A stretch of 64,000 nt of DNA from Stenotrophomonas sp. VV52 (GCF_002893095.1 NZ_PKQQ01000001.1:62001-126000); one strand, 5' to 3'. Positions 54,325 to 63,382 are shown, counted from the stretch's first letter. Numbers and translations: made by a program. The notes: generated from the letters alone by a model not told the origin.

Positions 54325-55635
54325 ATGCACACCTCGATCCGCAGAACACCGCTGGCGCTGGCGGCGCTGGCACTGATCGCGTCGGCCAGCGCAGGCGCGC
54401 AGAACGCGCCGGCCACGCCGACCGACGAAGCCGACGTCAAGGCGCTCATCCAGCAACTGGAACTGCTCAAGGCCAACTACGCGCAGGAAGTGCGCAGGCT
54501 GCGCGAACTGGACATGCAGGTGCAGGCCATGCAGGCCCGCCTGAGCGGCAAGACCGCGCCGCTGGCCGGTACCGCACCCGCTCCGCCGCAGCCGTCCAGC
54601 GCACCGGCCGCACCGCCCAGCGGTGACGGCTATGCCAGCACCGCCTCCGAAGCACAGGAAGCCAAGCAGGCCTCGCGGCGCAGCGTCGACGACGTCAAAC
54701 AGCAGACCTCCACGCTGTTCACCCGACGCTTCACCCTGGAAAACAGCCTCACCTACGCGCGTTACGACCGCAAGCAGCTCACCCTCAACGGCTTCCTGGC
54801 GCTCGACGCGATCTTCCTCGGCAACATCGCCATTGAAAACGTCGAGTCCGACACCCTGACCTACAACCTCGCCGCCCGCTGGGGCCTCACCCCGCGCCTG
54901 GCATTGAACCTCGACGTCCCCTACCTGGCGCGCAAGACCGTGTTCCAGAAGGGGGGCGCCGGCGGCGCCGCCGCCGCCATCGCCCAGGAAGAAACCACCG
55001 GCAACGGCATCGGCGACGTCAGCGTCAGCGCCAACTACAAACTGTTCTCCGAGCAGGGCCGCAGGCCGGAAACCGTGCTGACCGTCGGCGCCACCGCCCC
55101 CACCGGGCGCGAACCCTACGGCCTGGACTGGAAGGTCCTGCAGCGCGACGACGACGACTTCATCCGCTTCGCCGTGCCCGCCGAACAACCCACCGGCAAC
55201 GGCGTCTGGCAGGCCAACGTCGGCCTCTCCGCCGTCAAGACCGCCGACCCCGCGATCCTGTTCGCCAACATCGGCTACATCCACTCCTTCGAAGCCAGCT
55301 TCGACGACCTCGACGCCAACCCGGACACCATCAACCCGGGCGACGTGAAGCTGGGTGGCTCGTACTACTTCGGTGCCGGCGTGGCGTTCGCCTTCAACGA
55401 ACGCACCAGCCTGAGCATTTCGTTCAGCGACAAGCTCAGCGCACGCGCATCCACCCGCTTCCAGGGCGGGCAGTGGGTGAAGATCGTGGGGAGCGATGCG
55501 AACGCGGCGACGTTGAATCTGGGTATTACCTATGCGTTGAACCAGAAGACGACGTTGGTGAGTTTGCTGGGGATCGGCCTCACGCCCGATGCGCCTGATT
55601 TCACGTTGGCATTCAAGGTGCCTTACATGCTGTAG
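54325..55635 (+). CDS. fapF: FapF-like outer-membrane transporter with N-terminal coiled coil
   Basis: 436 residues. Signal peptide (1-26), an N-terminal coiled coil (about 33-70, DVKALIQQLELLKANYAQEV and following), a Pro/Ala linker, then a beta-barrel domain from about residue 130 with alternating strands and a terminal strand ending VPYML. This is the arrangement of Pseudomonas FapF, a trimeric 12-strand barrel with a coiled-coil plug that exports amyloid subunits. ATG 54325 has AAGGAA upstream. The stop TAG is followed by REPs. Confidence 0.82.
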   Translation: MHTSIRRTPLALAALALIASASAGAQNAPATPTDEADVKALIQQLELLKANYAQEVRRLRELDMQVQAMQARLSGKTAPLAGTAPAPPQPSSAPAAPPSGDGYASTASEAQEAKQASRRSVDDVKQQTSTLFTRRFTLENSLTYARYDRKQLTLNGFLALDAIFLGNIAIENVESDTLTYNLAARWGLTPRLALNLDVPYLARKTVFQKGGAGGAAAAIAQEETTGNGIGDVSVSANYKLFSEQGRRPETVLTVGATAPTGREPYGLDWKVLQRDDDDFIRFAVPAEQPTGNGVWQANVGLSAVKTADPAILFANIGYIHSFEASFDDLDANPDTINPGDVKLGGSYYFGAGVAFAFNERTSLSISFSDKLSARASTRFQGGQWVKIVGSDANAATLNLGITYALNQKTTLVSLLGIGLTPDAPDFTLAFKVPYML

Positions 55636-55644
55636 CGAAGAGCT

Positions 55645-55666
55645 GACACGCGTGGCGTGTCACTAC
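55645..55666 (-). repeat. GTAG-type REP element
   Basis: Read on the - strand: GTAGT then stem GACACGC-CAC-GCGTGTC, 9 bases after the fapF-like stop. Confidence 0.65.
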
Positions 55667-55697
55667 GCGGTTGCCGACGTCCCGGACGTTACCGAGG

Positions 55698-55720
55698 AGC
55701 CGGGCAGGGCCCGGCTCTAC
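55698..55720 (-). repeat. GTAG-type REP element
   Basis: Read on the - strand: GTAG then stem AGCCGGGC-CCT-GCCCGGCT. The same unit in + orientation occurs at 63389-63411. Confidence 0.7.
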
Positions 55721-55753
55721 CGCGTTTCAGCGAATGACCGACGCGCTATCGAA

Positions 55754-55859
55754 GGGTCGGCGGGGGTGGGTTTGCGGGGGAATGAGCGGCATGGATGCCG
55801 CGACTTAGCCTACATGGACGTATTTACGGCGTCCCCCGCAAACCCACCCCCGCCGGCCC
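55754..55859. repeat. long inverted repeat with nested hairpin
   Basis: Arms 55754-55781 and 55832-55859 pair over 28 bp with a single G-T wobble (core arm GGCGGGGGTGGGTTTGCGGG and its complement). The 50-bp loop holds a second hairpin GCGGCAT-GG-ATGCCGC (55786-55801). It lies between the convergent fapF-like and activator genes. It may work as a bidirectional terminator, a structured RNA or a mobile repeat; which one is not decided by the sequence. Confidence 0.85.
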
Positions 55860-55895
55860 ACGCCAGGCGAACCCCAACGAGTAGCGCTCTTGCTC

Positions 55896-57233
55896 TCAGC
55901 GCAACTCAGGCAAAGCGAGCTGGTGCTTGCGGCACAACCGATACACCGTAACCCGAGACACCTGCATCGTCCGAGCACACGCGGTGATGTTGAACGCGTT
56001 GTCGCGCAACGCCTGCAGCAACGCATCCCGCTCAGCGGCCTGGCGCGCGTCGTGCAGCATCCGCTGCGGAATCTCCACCTGCGGCGGAAGCAGCTCCAGG
56101 TCGGCCACGCTGATCAGTTCCGCCTCGCTCACGATCGCCGCCCGCTGCACCCGGTTCAACAGCTCCCGCACATTGCCCGGCCAGTTGAAGCGCTGCAGCG
56201 CCCGCGCCGCCTCCGTACTGAACCCCCGCGCCCGCGTCACATGCCGGCGCCGGAAGCTCGCCAGGAAATGCTCCGCCAGCAACAGGATGTCCGTCCCGCG
56301 TTCCCGCAATGGCGGCATCGGCAAGCGCAGCACATTGAGCCGGTAGAACAGATCGCGGCGGAACTGCCCGCGCTCCACCGCCTGCTCCAGGTCCACATGC
56401 GTCGCCGCCACCACCCGTACATCCACCGACACCGGATGATTGCTGCCCACCCGCTCGATCGTGCCCTCCTGCAGCACCCGCAGCAGATTCGTCTGCGCGT
56501 CCAGCGGCAGGTCCCCGATCTCGTCCAGGAACACCGTCCCGCCCGTCGCCGTCTCGAACAGCCCCAGCCGTCGCGTCGCCGCGCCCGTGAACGCCCCGCG
56601 CTCATGCCCGAACAACTCCGACTGCACCAGCGCCGCCGGAATCGCCCCGCAGTTCACCGCCAGGAACGGCCGCCCGTGGCGCGGCGACAGCGCATGCAGT
56701 GCCTGCGCCGCCAGCTCCTTGCCCGTGCCCGTTTCCCCCGTGATCAGCACCGGCAGATCCACCGGCGCGAACTTGCGCAGCGCCGCCCGTGCCACCTGCA
56801 GCACCGCACTGTCCCCGACCAGCGCCTGCGCACCGGCCGGCTGTCCCGCCGCCTCGCCATCGGCCAGCTGCTGCAGCCGCAGCACCAGCCCGGCCACGTC
56901 CAGCGGCGTCGTGTAGGTCTCCGCGCAGCAGCCCAGCAACGCCTGCAACGCCGGATCGGCCGGCAGCGGACCGGCCGGCAGGATCGCCAGCAGCCGCATG
57001 TGCCGGTGCTGTTCCAACAGTCCCTGCAGATGCTCCAGGTTGCCCGGCGGCGTACCGCGCAGGTCCAGCAGCCCGACCACCAGGTCGTTGCTGCGCATGC
57101 CGATCGCCACGCACTGGTCGCTCGCGACCCCGCGTACCTGCCAACCTTCCGCTGCAAGGGCGGCCCGCTCGGCCGCGTGTGGGTGCCCAAACCAGATTAC
57201 ACACCGGGCCGGAAATTCAGGGACTGCCGCCAT
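55896..57233 (-). CDS. sigma-54-dependent activator, VpsR/NtrC type
   Basis: 445 residues: an N-terminal receiver-like domain (1-125) that seems to lack the usual acidic phosphorylation pocket; an AAA+ domain with Walker A GETGTGKE (166-173), sigma-54 contact loop GAFTGA (213-218) and Walker B FLDEIGD; and a C-terminal Fis-type HTH (FNITACARTMQVSRVTVYRL). It is convergent with the Fap-like operon, whose promoter is of sigma-54 type, so it is the obvious candidate regulator. A degenerate receiver as in VpsR and FleQ may bind c-di-GMP through the AAA+ domain; that is inference. Confidence 0.93.
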   Translation of the reverse strand: MAAVPEFPARCVIWFGHPHAAERAALAAEGWQVRGVASDQCVAIGMRSNDLVVGLLDLRGTPPGNLEHLQGLLEQHRHMRLLAILPAGPLPADPALQALLGCCAETYTTPLDVAGLVLRLQQLADGEAAGQPAGAQALVGDSAVLQVARAALRKFAPVDLPVLITGETGTGKELAAQALHALSPRHGRPFLAVNCGAIPAALVQSELFGHERGAFTGAATRRLGLFETATGGTVFLDEIGDLPLDAQTNLLRVLQEGTIERVGSNHPVSVDVRVVAATHVDLEQAVERGQFRRDLFYRLNVLRLPMPPLRERGTDILLLAEHFLASFRRRHVTRARGFSTEAARALQRFNWPGNVRELLNRVQRAAIVSEAELISVADLELLPPQVEIPQRMLHDARQAAERDALLQALRDNAFNITACARTMQVSRVTVYRLCRKHQLALPELR

Positions 57234-57425
57234 GCGTCACCTTTGAGGAAAACATCCCGGGCGGTGTCTACAGGGTCGGCGTGCCCCGACGGGCCGCCCC
57301 CCACCGGGATCAACAGCCCCCGCCGGACCCGGCCGGGACTGGTCGCATGCAAAGCGATTTGCTCGAACGACAGTAGGGACAACGCCGGTTGCCGCCCGTA
57401 CCGGCCACCGAAGGCCCCAACGAAA

Positions 57426-57450
57426 AAGGCCGCTGCAGGGCAGCGGCCTT
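57426..57450 (-). terminator. terminator of the first NlpC/P60 gene
   Basis: Stem AAGGCCGCTGC / GCAGCGGCCTT, followed on the - strand by TTTTTCG. The remaining gap between it and the activator start (57234-57425) should hold the activator promoter; only a small palindrome GCAAA-GCGA-TTTGC (57349-57362) stands out. Confidence 0.8.
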
Positions 57451-57480
57451 CTTCACGGCAGGCGGATCGGTCGGGTCGGC

Positions 57481-58260
57481 TCAGAGCTCGACGCGGCGGG
57501 CCTGCATGAACTTGCCACCCCAGTAGCCCGAGACCAGGCTGTCCACGCGGACGTCCTTGCCGGTGCTGGGCGCGTGCAGGAAGCGGCCTTCGCCCACGTA
57601 GATGCCCACGTGGTCGACCCGGCCCTTGCGGCCGAAGAACACCAGGTCGCCCGCGGCCAGCGCGTTGCGGTCGTTGATCAGCTGCGCTTCGCCATCGTGG
57701 GCCATTTCACGCGACACGCGCGGCAGCTCGATGCCCAGCGCGGTCTTGAACACATAGCCGACCAGGCCGCTGCAGTCGAAACCGCTGTCCGGCGAGGTGC
57801 CGCCCCAGCGGTACGGCGTGCCCAGCAGGGTCATCGCACGGCGCAGCAGCGACTGCACCTTGCCGTTGTCGGCTTCGCCACCGACCACCACCCCGTTCGC
57901 ACCGGAACTGGCGTCGTAGTTGGCCAGCAGGCGGCTCAGGTCGCCGGCGAACATCGCCGAGCGGTCCATCAGCGGAATGGTGTCGTTGGCCGCCAGGTGC
58001 GGCAGCAGGGCGGCAAGGGTGGCGCTGGCAGCGGCATCGGCCTTGCTGCGGGCCGGCGCTTCAGCCTTCGGCTTGGCGGCGGCGGGTGCTTCGGCGACGG
58101 CAGCAGCGGCAACCGGCACGGCATCGACGACGGTCGTCGGTGCGGTCTGTGCCCAGGCCGGAACACTGGCCAGGCAGAGGGCGAAAGCGAGAAGAGCGGG
58201 GCGGGCAGTGCGCCGGAAAGTGGCGGTCTGGCCTTGGCACGTCAGGTCGGCTGTCGTCAC
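57481..58260 (-). CDS. NlpC/P60 peptidoglycan hydrolase (259 residues)
   Basis: Secreted gamma-D-glutamyl-diamino-acid endopeptidase type. Signal peptide (about 1-38, ending AWAQ), an Ala/Pro/Lys-rich linker, then the NlpC/P60 domain with catalytic Cys in SGFDCSGLVGYV, His in VDHVGIYVGE and the third site in FLHAPSTG. GTG at 58260 is taken as start because residues before it would put a His/Arg-rich stretch ahead of the signal. A second NlpC/P60 gene lies just upstream on the same strand. The 131-bp gap between them is AT-rich and probably holds the promoter. Confidence 0.9.
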   Translation of the reverse strand: MTTADLTCQGQTATFRRTARPALLAFALCLASVPAWAQTAPTTVVDAVPVAAAAVAEAPAAAKPKAEAPARSKADAAASATLAALLPHLAANDTIPLMDRSAMFAGDLSRLLANYDASSGANGVVVGGEADNGKVQSLLRRAMTLLGTPYRWGGTSPDSGFDCSGLVGYVFKTALGIELPRVSREMAHDGEAQLINDRNALAAGDLVFFGRKGRVDHVGIYVGEGRFLHAPSTGKDVRVDSLVSGYWGGKFMQARRVEL

Positions 58261-58391
58261 GCGGCGGTCACTGAATAAAAACGATGGGTGATGATGCCGT
58301 GTAAGTCGTGTGATTTGGTACAAATTCCGTTAAATGTTCGTTAAGAACAACGTGATTCAAGTCACACTTTTGAACCTTTGCCCCATTCATT

Positions 58392-58925
58392 TCAGTGAAG
58401 TACGCGTTTCGCTCCCGTGTAGTGCTGCTTCCAGTACGTCCCGCCGAGCGAGTCCAGCCTTACCGTGCCGCCGGTTCTCGGCGCGTGCACGAAGCGTCCT
58501 TCACCGACATAGATGCCAACGTGGAAGACGTTGCCGCGGTCCCCGAAGAACACCAGGTCGCCCGGCGCCAGCCGCTGCGGGTCGATCTTCGGGCCCTGCA
58601 CCGCCGCCAGGTCGCGCGAGGTGCGCGGCAGCTTCAGGTCGAGCATTTCCCGGTACACGTAGGCGACCAGCCCGCTGCAGTCGAACCCCGACTCCGGCGT
58701 GTTGCCGCCGTAGCGGTAGGGCGTGCCGACCAGCCCGATGGCGCGCATCAGCACAGCGTTGGCCGCCTGCGGGTCGTTCGGTACCACCGTCGGCCAGACC
58801 TGGGTGGAGGCCGGCGGCGCGCTCGGGCGGGGGGGCCTGCCACCGCCGCAGGCGGCCAGCAGTGCCAGGCAGAGCAGGGCGGCGCCCCGGACGAACGGGC
58901 CGATCGAGCGCGGAACTGGCGTCAT
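58392..58925 (-). CDS. NlpC/P60 lipoprotein (177 residues)
   Basis: Short Spr/MepS-like endopeptidase. Lipobox LLAAC (about Cys26), a short Pro-rich linker and the NlpC/P60 domain: SGFDCSGLVAYVYRE (Cys), FHVGIYVGEG (His) and FVHAPRTG. Very similar in domain sequence to the adjacent 259-residue protein, so the two are paralogues. An outer-membrane or inner-membrane anchor cannot be told apart with certainty; a Gly after Cys suggests outer membrane. Confidence 0.92.
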   Translation of the reverse strand: MTPVPRSIGPFVRGAALLCLALLAACGGGRPPRPSAPPASTQVWPTVVPNDPQAANAVLMRAIGLVGTPYRYGGNTPESGFDCSGLVAYVYREMLDLKLPRTSRDLAAVQGPKIDPQRLAPGDLVFFGDRGNVFHVGIYVGEGRFVHAPRTGGTVRLDSLGGTYWKQHYTGAKRVLH

Positions 58926-59042
58926 GTGCGTGATGTCCGGATAATGCGCGACCTCAGAAGGCCGTCATGATGGCGGCGTATCCGGCGGGCGACAACCCGT
59001 CCCACCCGTCTGCCCTGGCAGCCCCAGAACAAGAGTTCCCGC

Positions 59043-59522
59043 ATGAAGATCGAAAAAGACCGCGTTGTCCGCTTCCATTACACCGTTGCCGAGCAGGGCC
59101 AGGAGCCGATCGAAAGCTCGAAGGACCGCGACCCGCTGGCGATCCTGATCGGCCACGGCAACATCATCCCGGGCCTGGAAAACGCCATGATGGACAAGGA
59201 AGCCGGCGCGACCTTCGAGGTTGACGTCAAGGCGGCCGATGCCTACGGCGAACGCCGTGAAGGCCTGACCCAGCGCGTGCCCAAGAAGCACTTCGGCACC
59301 ACCAAGCTGACCCCGGGCGCCCAGGTCGTGCTGCAGACCAACTTCGGCCCGCGCGCGGTCACCGTGCAGAAGGTCGGCATGAGCGTGGTCGACGTCGACC
59401 TGAACCACCCGATGGCCGGCAAGGACCTGCACTTCTCGGTGGAAATCGTGGACGTGCGCGAAGCCAGCGCGGAAGAAATCGAGCACGGCCACGTGCACGG
59501 CGACGGCGGCCACCAGCACTGA
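59043..59522 (+). CDS. slyD: FKBP-type peptidyl-prolyl isomerase SlyD
   Basis: Prolyl isomerase and metallochaperone. 159 residues with FKBP sequence (LIGHGNIIPGLENAMMDKEA), an IF (insert-in-flap) domain with AYGERREGLTQRVPKKHF, and a His-rich tail (HGHVHGDGGHQH) for metal binding, shorter than in E. coli. Cytoplasmic; no signal peptide. Confidence 0.94.
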   Translation: MKIEKDRVVRFHYTVAEQGQEPIESSKDRDPLAILIGHGNIIPGLENAMMDKEAGATFEVDVKAADAYGERREGLTQRVPKKHFGTTKLTPGAQVVLQTNFGPRAVTVQKVGMSVVDVDLNHPMAGKDLHFSVEIVDVREASAEEIEHGHVHGDGGHQH

Positions 59523-59544
59523 GTGCAGGCCACCGCGTAACACC

Positions 59545-59568
59545 AACGGCCCGCTTCGGCGGGCCGTT
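59545..59568 (+). terminator. terminator of slyD
   Basis: 10-bp stem AACGGCCCGC / GCGGGCCGTT with a TTCG tetraloop; the T-tract is weak (GCGTGTCTG). Confidence 0.65.
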
Positions 59569-59611
59569 GCGTGTCTGCTCCATACTGTCCGCCCCGATCC
59601 GCGAGTCGCCC

Positions 59612-60829
59612 GTGAAGCCTGCCACCCCGTCGCTGCAGCCCTTGGCCGGTGGCGACCGCATTGAAGTCATCGACATCCTGCGCGGGGTCGCGCTGCTCGG
59701 CATCCTGTTGATGAACATGGAAGCGCTGAGCGGTCCGCTGGACCTGGCCTTCACCGGGATCGACCCGCACTGGACCGGCCTGGACTACGGGGTCGACGCG
59801 GTGGTGTACGTGCTGGTGCAGGGCAAGTTCTTCACCCTGTTCTCGCTGCTGTTCGGCGCCGGTTTCGCGATCATGGCGCAGCGTGCCGAAGCCGCGCGCC
59901 GCGACTTCACCCCGTTCTACCTGCGCCGCAGCGCCGGCCTGCTGCTCATTGGCCTGTGCCATGCGCTGCTGGTCTGGTCCGGCGACATCCTGGTGATCTA
60001 CGCGCTGGTCTCGCTGCCGCTGCTGGCCACCCGCGAAGCGCCACAGCGCTGGCTGCCGGCCATGGGCGTGCTCACCTACCTGTGCGCGGCCGCGATGATG
60101 CTGCTGCTCGGTGCCGTGGTCGGCCTCGCTGCACAGGCGCAGGGCGAAGGCGGCAGCATGGCCAGCGCCATCGCGCAGGGCCAGCACACCGTTGAACTGC
60201 AGCGCCAGGCGTATGGGCATGGCACGTTTGTCCAGGCCGTGGCGCAACGCGCCAGCGACCTCGGCACGGCCCTGTCCGGCGCGCTGATCATCGGTCCGGA
60301 AGTGCTCGGCATGTTCCTGCTTGGCAGCTGGTTCGCGCGCAGTGGCGCACTGGCCGAGCCGGAGCGCTTCGAGCGGTTGTATCGGCGGCTGCGCCTGGGC
60401 GCGTTGCCGGTCGGCCTGGGCCTGATGCTGCTCAGCGCGCTGTGGGTCCCGTACCTGGCGCCGGGCACCTTCACCCCCACCACCGGCGCGGCTTACGCGC
60501 TGTCGTCGCTGGCCAGCCTGTTGATGTGCCTGGGGTACCTGGCGTGGATCGTGCATTGGCACCGTCACCTCCGCGTGCTCGCGCCGATGGGGCGCATGGC
60601 ACTGACCCAGTACATCCTGCAGTCGCTGGTCTGCACCTGGCTGTTTTACGGCTACGGCCTGGGCGCATTCGAAACGCTGCCGCGTGCCTGGCAGGTGCCG
60701 TTCGCGCTGGCCCTGTTCGCGCTGCAGGTGCTGCTCAGCCACCTGTGGCTGAAGCACTTCCGCTTCGGCCCGCTGGAATGGGTGTGGCGCGCGATGACCT
60801 ACGGGCGCTGGCCAGCGTTGCGGCGCTGA
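59612..60829 (+). CDS. DUF418 (YeiB family) membrane protein
   Basis: 405 residues with about ten hydrophobic helices. Begins with RIEVIDILRGVALLGILLMN, the DUF418 signature (distantly acyltransferase-3-like), and has FSLLFGAGFAIM and MALTQYILQSLVCTWLFYG at the C-terminal side. Function unknown. GTG at 59612 is the likely start; 15 further in-frame residues upstream overlap the slyD terminator region. Confidence 0.88.
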   Translation: MKPATPSLQPLAGGDRIEVIDILRGVALLGILLMNMEALSGPLDLAFTGIDPHWTGLDYGVDAVVYVLVQGKFFTLFSLLFGAGFAIMAQRAEAARRDFTPFYLRRSAGLLLIGLCHALLVWSGDILVIYALVSLPLLATREAPQRWLPAMGVLTYLCAAAMMLLLGAVVGLAAQAQGEGGSMASAIAQGQHTVELQRQAYGHGTFVQAVAQRASDLGTALSGALIIGPEVLGMFLLGSWFARSGALAEPERFERLYRRLRLGALPVGLGLMLLSALWVPYLAPGTFTPTTGAAYALSSLASLLMCLGYLAWIVHWHRHLRVLAPMGRMALTQYILQSLVCTWLFYGYGLGAFETLPRAWQVPFALALFALQVLLSHLWLKHFRFGPLEWVWRAMTYGRWPALRR

Positions 60830-60888
60830 GACGCTTCTTGCCGCATCCTCACGCCTGAGGCGCAGGCGGGCGTGGCATGCTTGCGCCC

Positions 60889-62244
60889 ATGACAACGCAC
60901 TTTGATTACGACCTGATCGTGCTCGGTGGGGGCTCCGGCGGCCTCGCGGCCGCGTTCCGCGCCGCGCAGCATGGCAAGCGCGTGGCGATGCTCGAACCGG
61001 GCGAACTCGGCGGCACCTGCGTCAACGTCGGCTGCGTGCCGAAGAAGGCGATGTGGCTGGCTGCCGACCTCTCCAGCCGGGTGACGCTCGCCGCCGCAAT
61101 GGGCTTCGACGTGCCTACCCGGCCGACGCTGGACTGGAAGGAACTGGTGGTGCACCGCCAGGGCTACATCGCCAACATCCATGCCAGTTACCTCAAGCGC
61201 CTGAACGACACCGGCGTGGTGCGCGTGCCGCGCAAGGGGCGGCTGGTCGATGCGCACACGGTGGAATGCAGCGACGGCATCCGCATCAGCGGCGAGCACA
61301 TCCTGCTGGCGACCGGCGCCCACCCGCAGCGCCCGGACATTCCCGGGGCCGAACTGGGTTCGGTGTCCGACGATTTCTTCAACCTGTGCAGTGCACCGGA
61401 GCGCGTGGCGATCGTCGGCGGCGGCTACATCGCGGTCGAACTGGCCGGGTTGCTGCAGGCACTGGGCAGCCGGGTCACCCTGCTGGTGCGGGGCGAACGC
61501 CTGCTGGAACGCTTCGACGCGGAACTGACCGCACAGCTGGCCGAGAACCTGCGCCACCACGGCGTGCAGCTGCATTTCAATTACCGCCTGCGCGAGCTGC
61601 GCCGCGATGGCGACGACGTCATTGCGTATGGCCACGACGGCCCGGCCGAGCCGCGTTTCGACCAGCTGTTCTTCGCTACCGGCCGACGTGGCAACAGTGC
61701 CGGACTAGGGCTGGAAGCGCTGGGAATTGCCATCGGCGACAAAGGCGAAGTGGAGGTCGACGACTGGCAGACCACCGCCGTGCCCAGCGTGCATGCAGTG
61801 GGCGACATCGCCGGCAAGGTCGGCCTGACCCCGGTGGCGATCGCCGCTGCGCGCAAGCTGATGGACCGGCTGTTCGGTGGCAAGCCGCAGGCGAAGATGG
61901 ACTACGAAAACGTCGCCAGCGTGGTCTTCTCGCACCCGGCGCTGGGCGCGGTAGGCCTGACCGAGCAGGAGGCGCGTGAGCGCCACGGCGACGTGCGCGT
62001 GTACTGCACCAACTTCCGCCCGATGGTCCAGGCGCTGGCCGACGGCTCGCAACGCAGTCTGTTCAAGCTGGTCTGCGTGGGCGAAGACGAGCGCGTGGTC
62101 GGCGTGCACCTGCTGGGCGAAGCCGCCGACGAAATCCTGCAGGGGTTCGCGGTGGCGGTGAAGATGGGTGTGACCAAGGCGCAGCTGGACGACACCGTGG
62201 CCATCCACCCGACCTCGTCCGAAGAAATCGTACTGATGCGTTGA
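60889..62244 (+). CDS. gor: glutathione reductase
   Basis: FAD-dependent disulfide reductase of 451 residues. N-terminal FAD site VLGGGSGGLAAA, redox pair Cys44/Cys49 in GGTCVNVGCVPKK, NAD(P) site IVGGGYIAVELAG and the C-terminal catalytic HPTSSEE. The pattern following the second glycine motif fits glutathione rather than lipoamide reductase. It precedes the alkyltransferase-like gene by 13 bp. Confidence 0.95.
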   Translation: MTTHFDYDLIVLGGGSGGLAAAFRAAQHGKRVAMLEPGELGGTCVNVGCVPKKAMWLAADLSSRVTLAAAMGFDVPTRPTLDWKELVVHRQGYIANIHASYLKRLNDTGVVRVPRKGRLVDAHTVECSDGIRISGEHILLATGAHPQRPDIPGAELGSVSDDFFNLCSAPERVAIVGGGYIAVELAGLLQALGSRVTLLVRGERLLERFDAELTAQLAENLRHHGVQLHFNYRLRELRRDGDDVIAYGHDGPAEPRFDQLFFATGRRGNSAGLGLEALGIAIGDKGEVEVDDWQTTAVPSVHAVGDIAGKVGLTPVAIAAARKLMDRLFGGKPQAKMDYENVASVVFSHPALGAVGLTEQEARERHGDVRVYCTNFRPMVQALADGSQRSLFKLVCVGEDERVVGVHLLGEAADEILQGFAVAVKMGVTKAQLDDTVAIHPTSSEEIVLMR

Positions 62245-62257
62245 GGAGGTCCCGCGC

Positions 62258-62629
62258 ATGAAAAAGTCCTCGCCCAGCGCCGACGACGCGGCCGATGCCG
62301 CCGCGCAGGCACGTGCGCGGATCGTGGCGGTGATCCGCGCGATCCCCCGCGGGCAGGTGATGGGCTACGGCCAGGTCGCGGCCAAGGCCGGGTTGCCGGG
62401 CCGGGCCCGGCTGACCGCGCGGGTGCTGGGCATGAACGACGACCCGGAGCTGCCCTGGCACCGGGTGCTGCGCTCGGACGGTCGGATCGCCATGCCGGAA
62501 GGCTCGCGCGGCTGGCGCGAGCAGAACCAGCGGCTGCGCGCCGAAGGCGTGGTGATGGAGCGCGGCCGGGTCAAGCACATGCCCCGGGCCGAAGACGACC
62601 TGGATGCTGCGGTGTGGGGCCCGGGCTGA
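62258..62629 (+). CDS. alkyltransferase-like (ATL) DNA-binding protein
   Basis: 123 residues related to the DNA-binding domain of O6-alkylguanine transferases. The active-site PCHRV is PWHRV here (Trp67), so no alkyl transfer is possible. ATL proteins bind alkylated guanine and hand it to nucleotide excision repair. GYGQVAAKAGLPGRAR carries the Arg-finger region. The start ATG follows GAGGAG closely. Confidence 0.93.
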   Translation: MKKSSPSADDAADAAAQARARIVAVIRAIPRGQVMGYGQVAAKAGLPGRARLTARVLGMNDDPELPWHRVLRSDGRIAMPEGSRGWREQNQRLRAEGVVMERGRVKHMPRAEDDLDAAVWGPG

Positions 62630-62663
62630 CGTTATGATGGGCCCGGTTCCAAAGGATGCCCCC

Positions 62664-63332
62664 ATGTTTCCGCGACTGCCCACCGTTACCAAGGCACTGT
62701 TGATCGCCAACATCGTGCTGTTCCTGCTGCAGCAGCCGTTCCTGCTCGGCAACGGCACCTTCGAGCCGTTCATGCTGCAACCGCTGCGCGGTGGCTTCGA
62801 CCCGTTCTCGCCGGGCGGCAACTTCCAGCCGTGGCAGCTGCTCACCTATGGCTTCCTGCATGGCAGCTTCGGCCACCTGTTCTTCAACATGCTGGCGCTC
62901 TTCATGTTCGGCGCGCCGCTGGAACAGACCTGGGGCGAGAAGCGCTTCCTCACCTATTACCTGGTCTGCGTGGCCGGCGCCGGCTTGTGCCAACTGCTGG
63001 TCGGCGCGATGCTGACCGACCCGGCCACCGTGCTTGGTGCCTCCGGTGGCGTGTTCGGCCTGTTGCTGGCCTACGGCATGCTGTTCCCGAACCAGCGCGT
63101 GATGCTGCTGTTCCCGCCCATTCCGATGAAGGCACGCACCTTCGTGATCGTGTTCGGCGTGATGGAACTGGTGTTGGGCGCGACCGGCTGGCAGCCGGGC
63201 GTGGCCCACTTCGCGCACCTGGGCGGCATGCTGTTCGGCTGGCTGCTGATCCGCTACTGGCGCGGCCAACCGCCGTTCAAGCGGCGCCCCCCGGGCGGAC
63301 CGAAGCGGCCCAACCATCTGCGCAGCGTGTAA
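62664..63332 (+). CDS. rhomboid family intramembrane serine protease
   Basis: 222 residues with six hydrophobic helices. Catalytic Ser127 (GASGG) and His185 (HFAHLGGM) are both present, as is the HLFFNM motif (71-76) in helix 2. The start ATG at 62664 follows AAAGGA; longer in-frame openings lack support. The C-terminus is an Arg/Pro-rich tail. Confidence 0.93.
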   Translation: MFPRLPTVTKALLIANIVLFLLQQPFLLGNGTFEPFMLQPLRGGFDPFSPGGNFQPWQLLTYGFLHGSFGHLFFNMLALFMFGAPLEQTWGEKRFLTYYLVCVAGAGLCQLLVGAMLTDPATVLGASGGVFGLLLAYGMLFPNQRVMLLFPPIPMKARTFVIVFGVMELVLGATGWQPGVAHFAHLGGMLFGWLLIRYWRGQPPFKRRPPGGPKRPNHLRSV

Positions 63333-63354
63333 TCGACATTGAACGCACAGCGAA

Positions 63355-63382
63355 AAATGCCGCGACCAGGATCGCGGCATTT
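63355..63382. terminator. terminator of the rhomboid gene
   Basis: 11-bp stem AAATGCCGCGA / TCGCGGCATTT with a 6-base loop; short A- and T-runs on both sides make it usable from both strands. Confidence 0.75.

Noticed and set aside
57349-57362. Small palindrome GCAAA-GCGA-TTTGC as activator autoregulation site
   Set aside because: Only five base pairs per arm and no likeness to the palindromes before the Fap-like operon.
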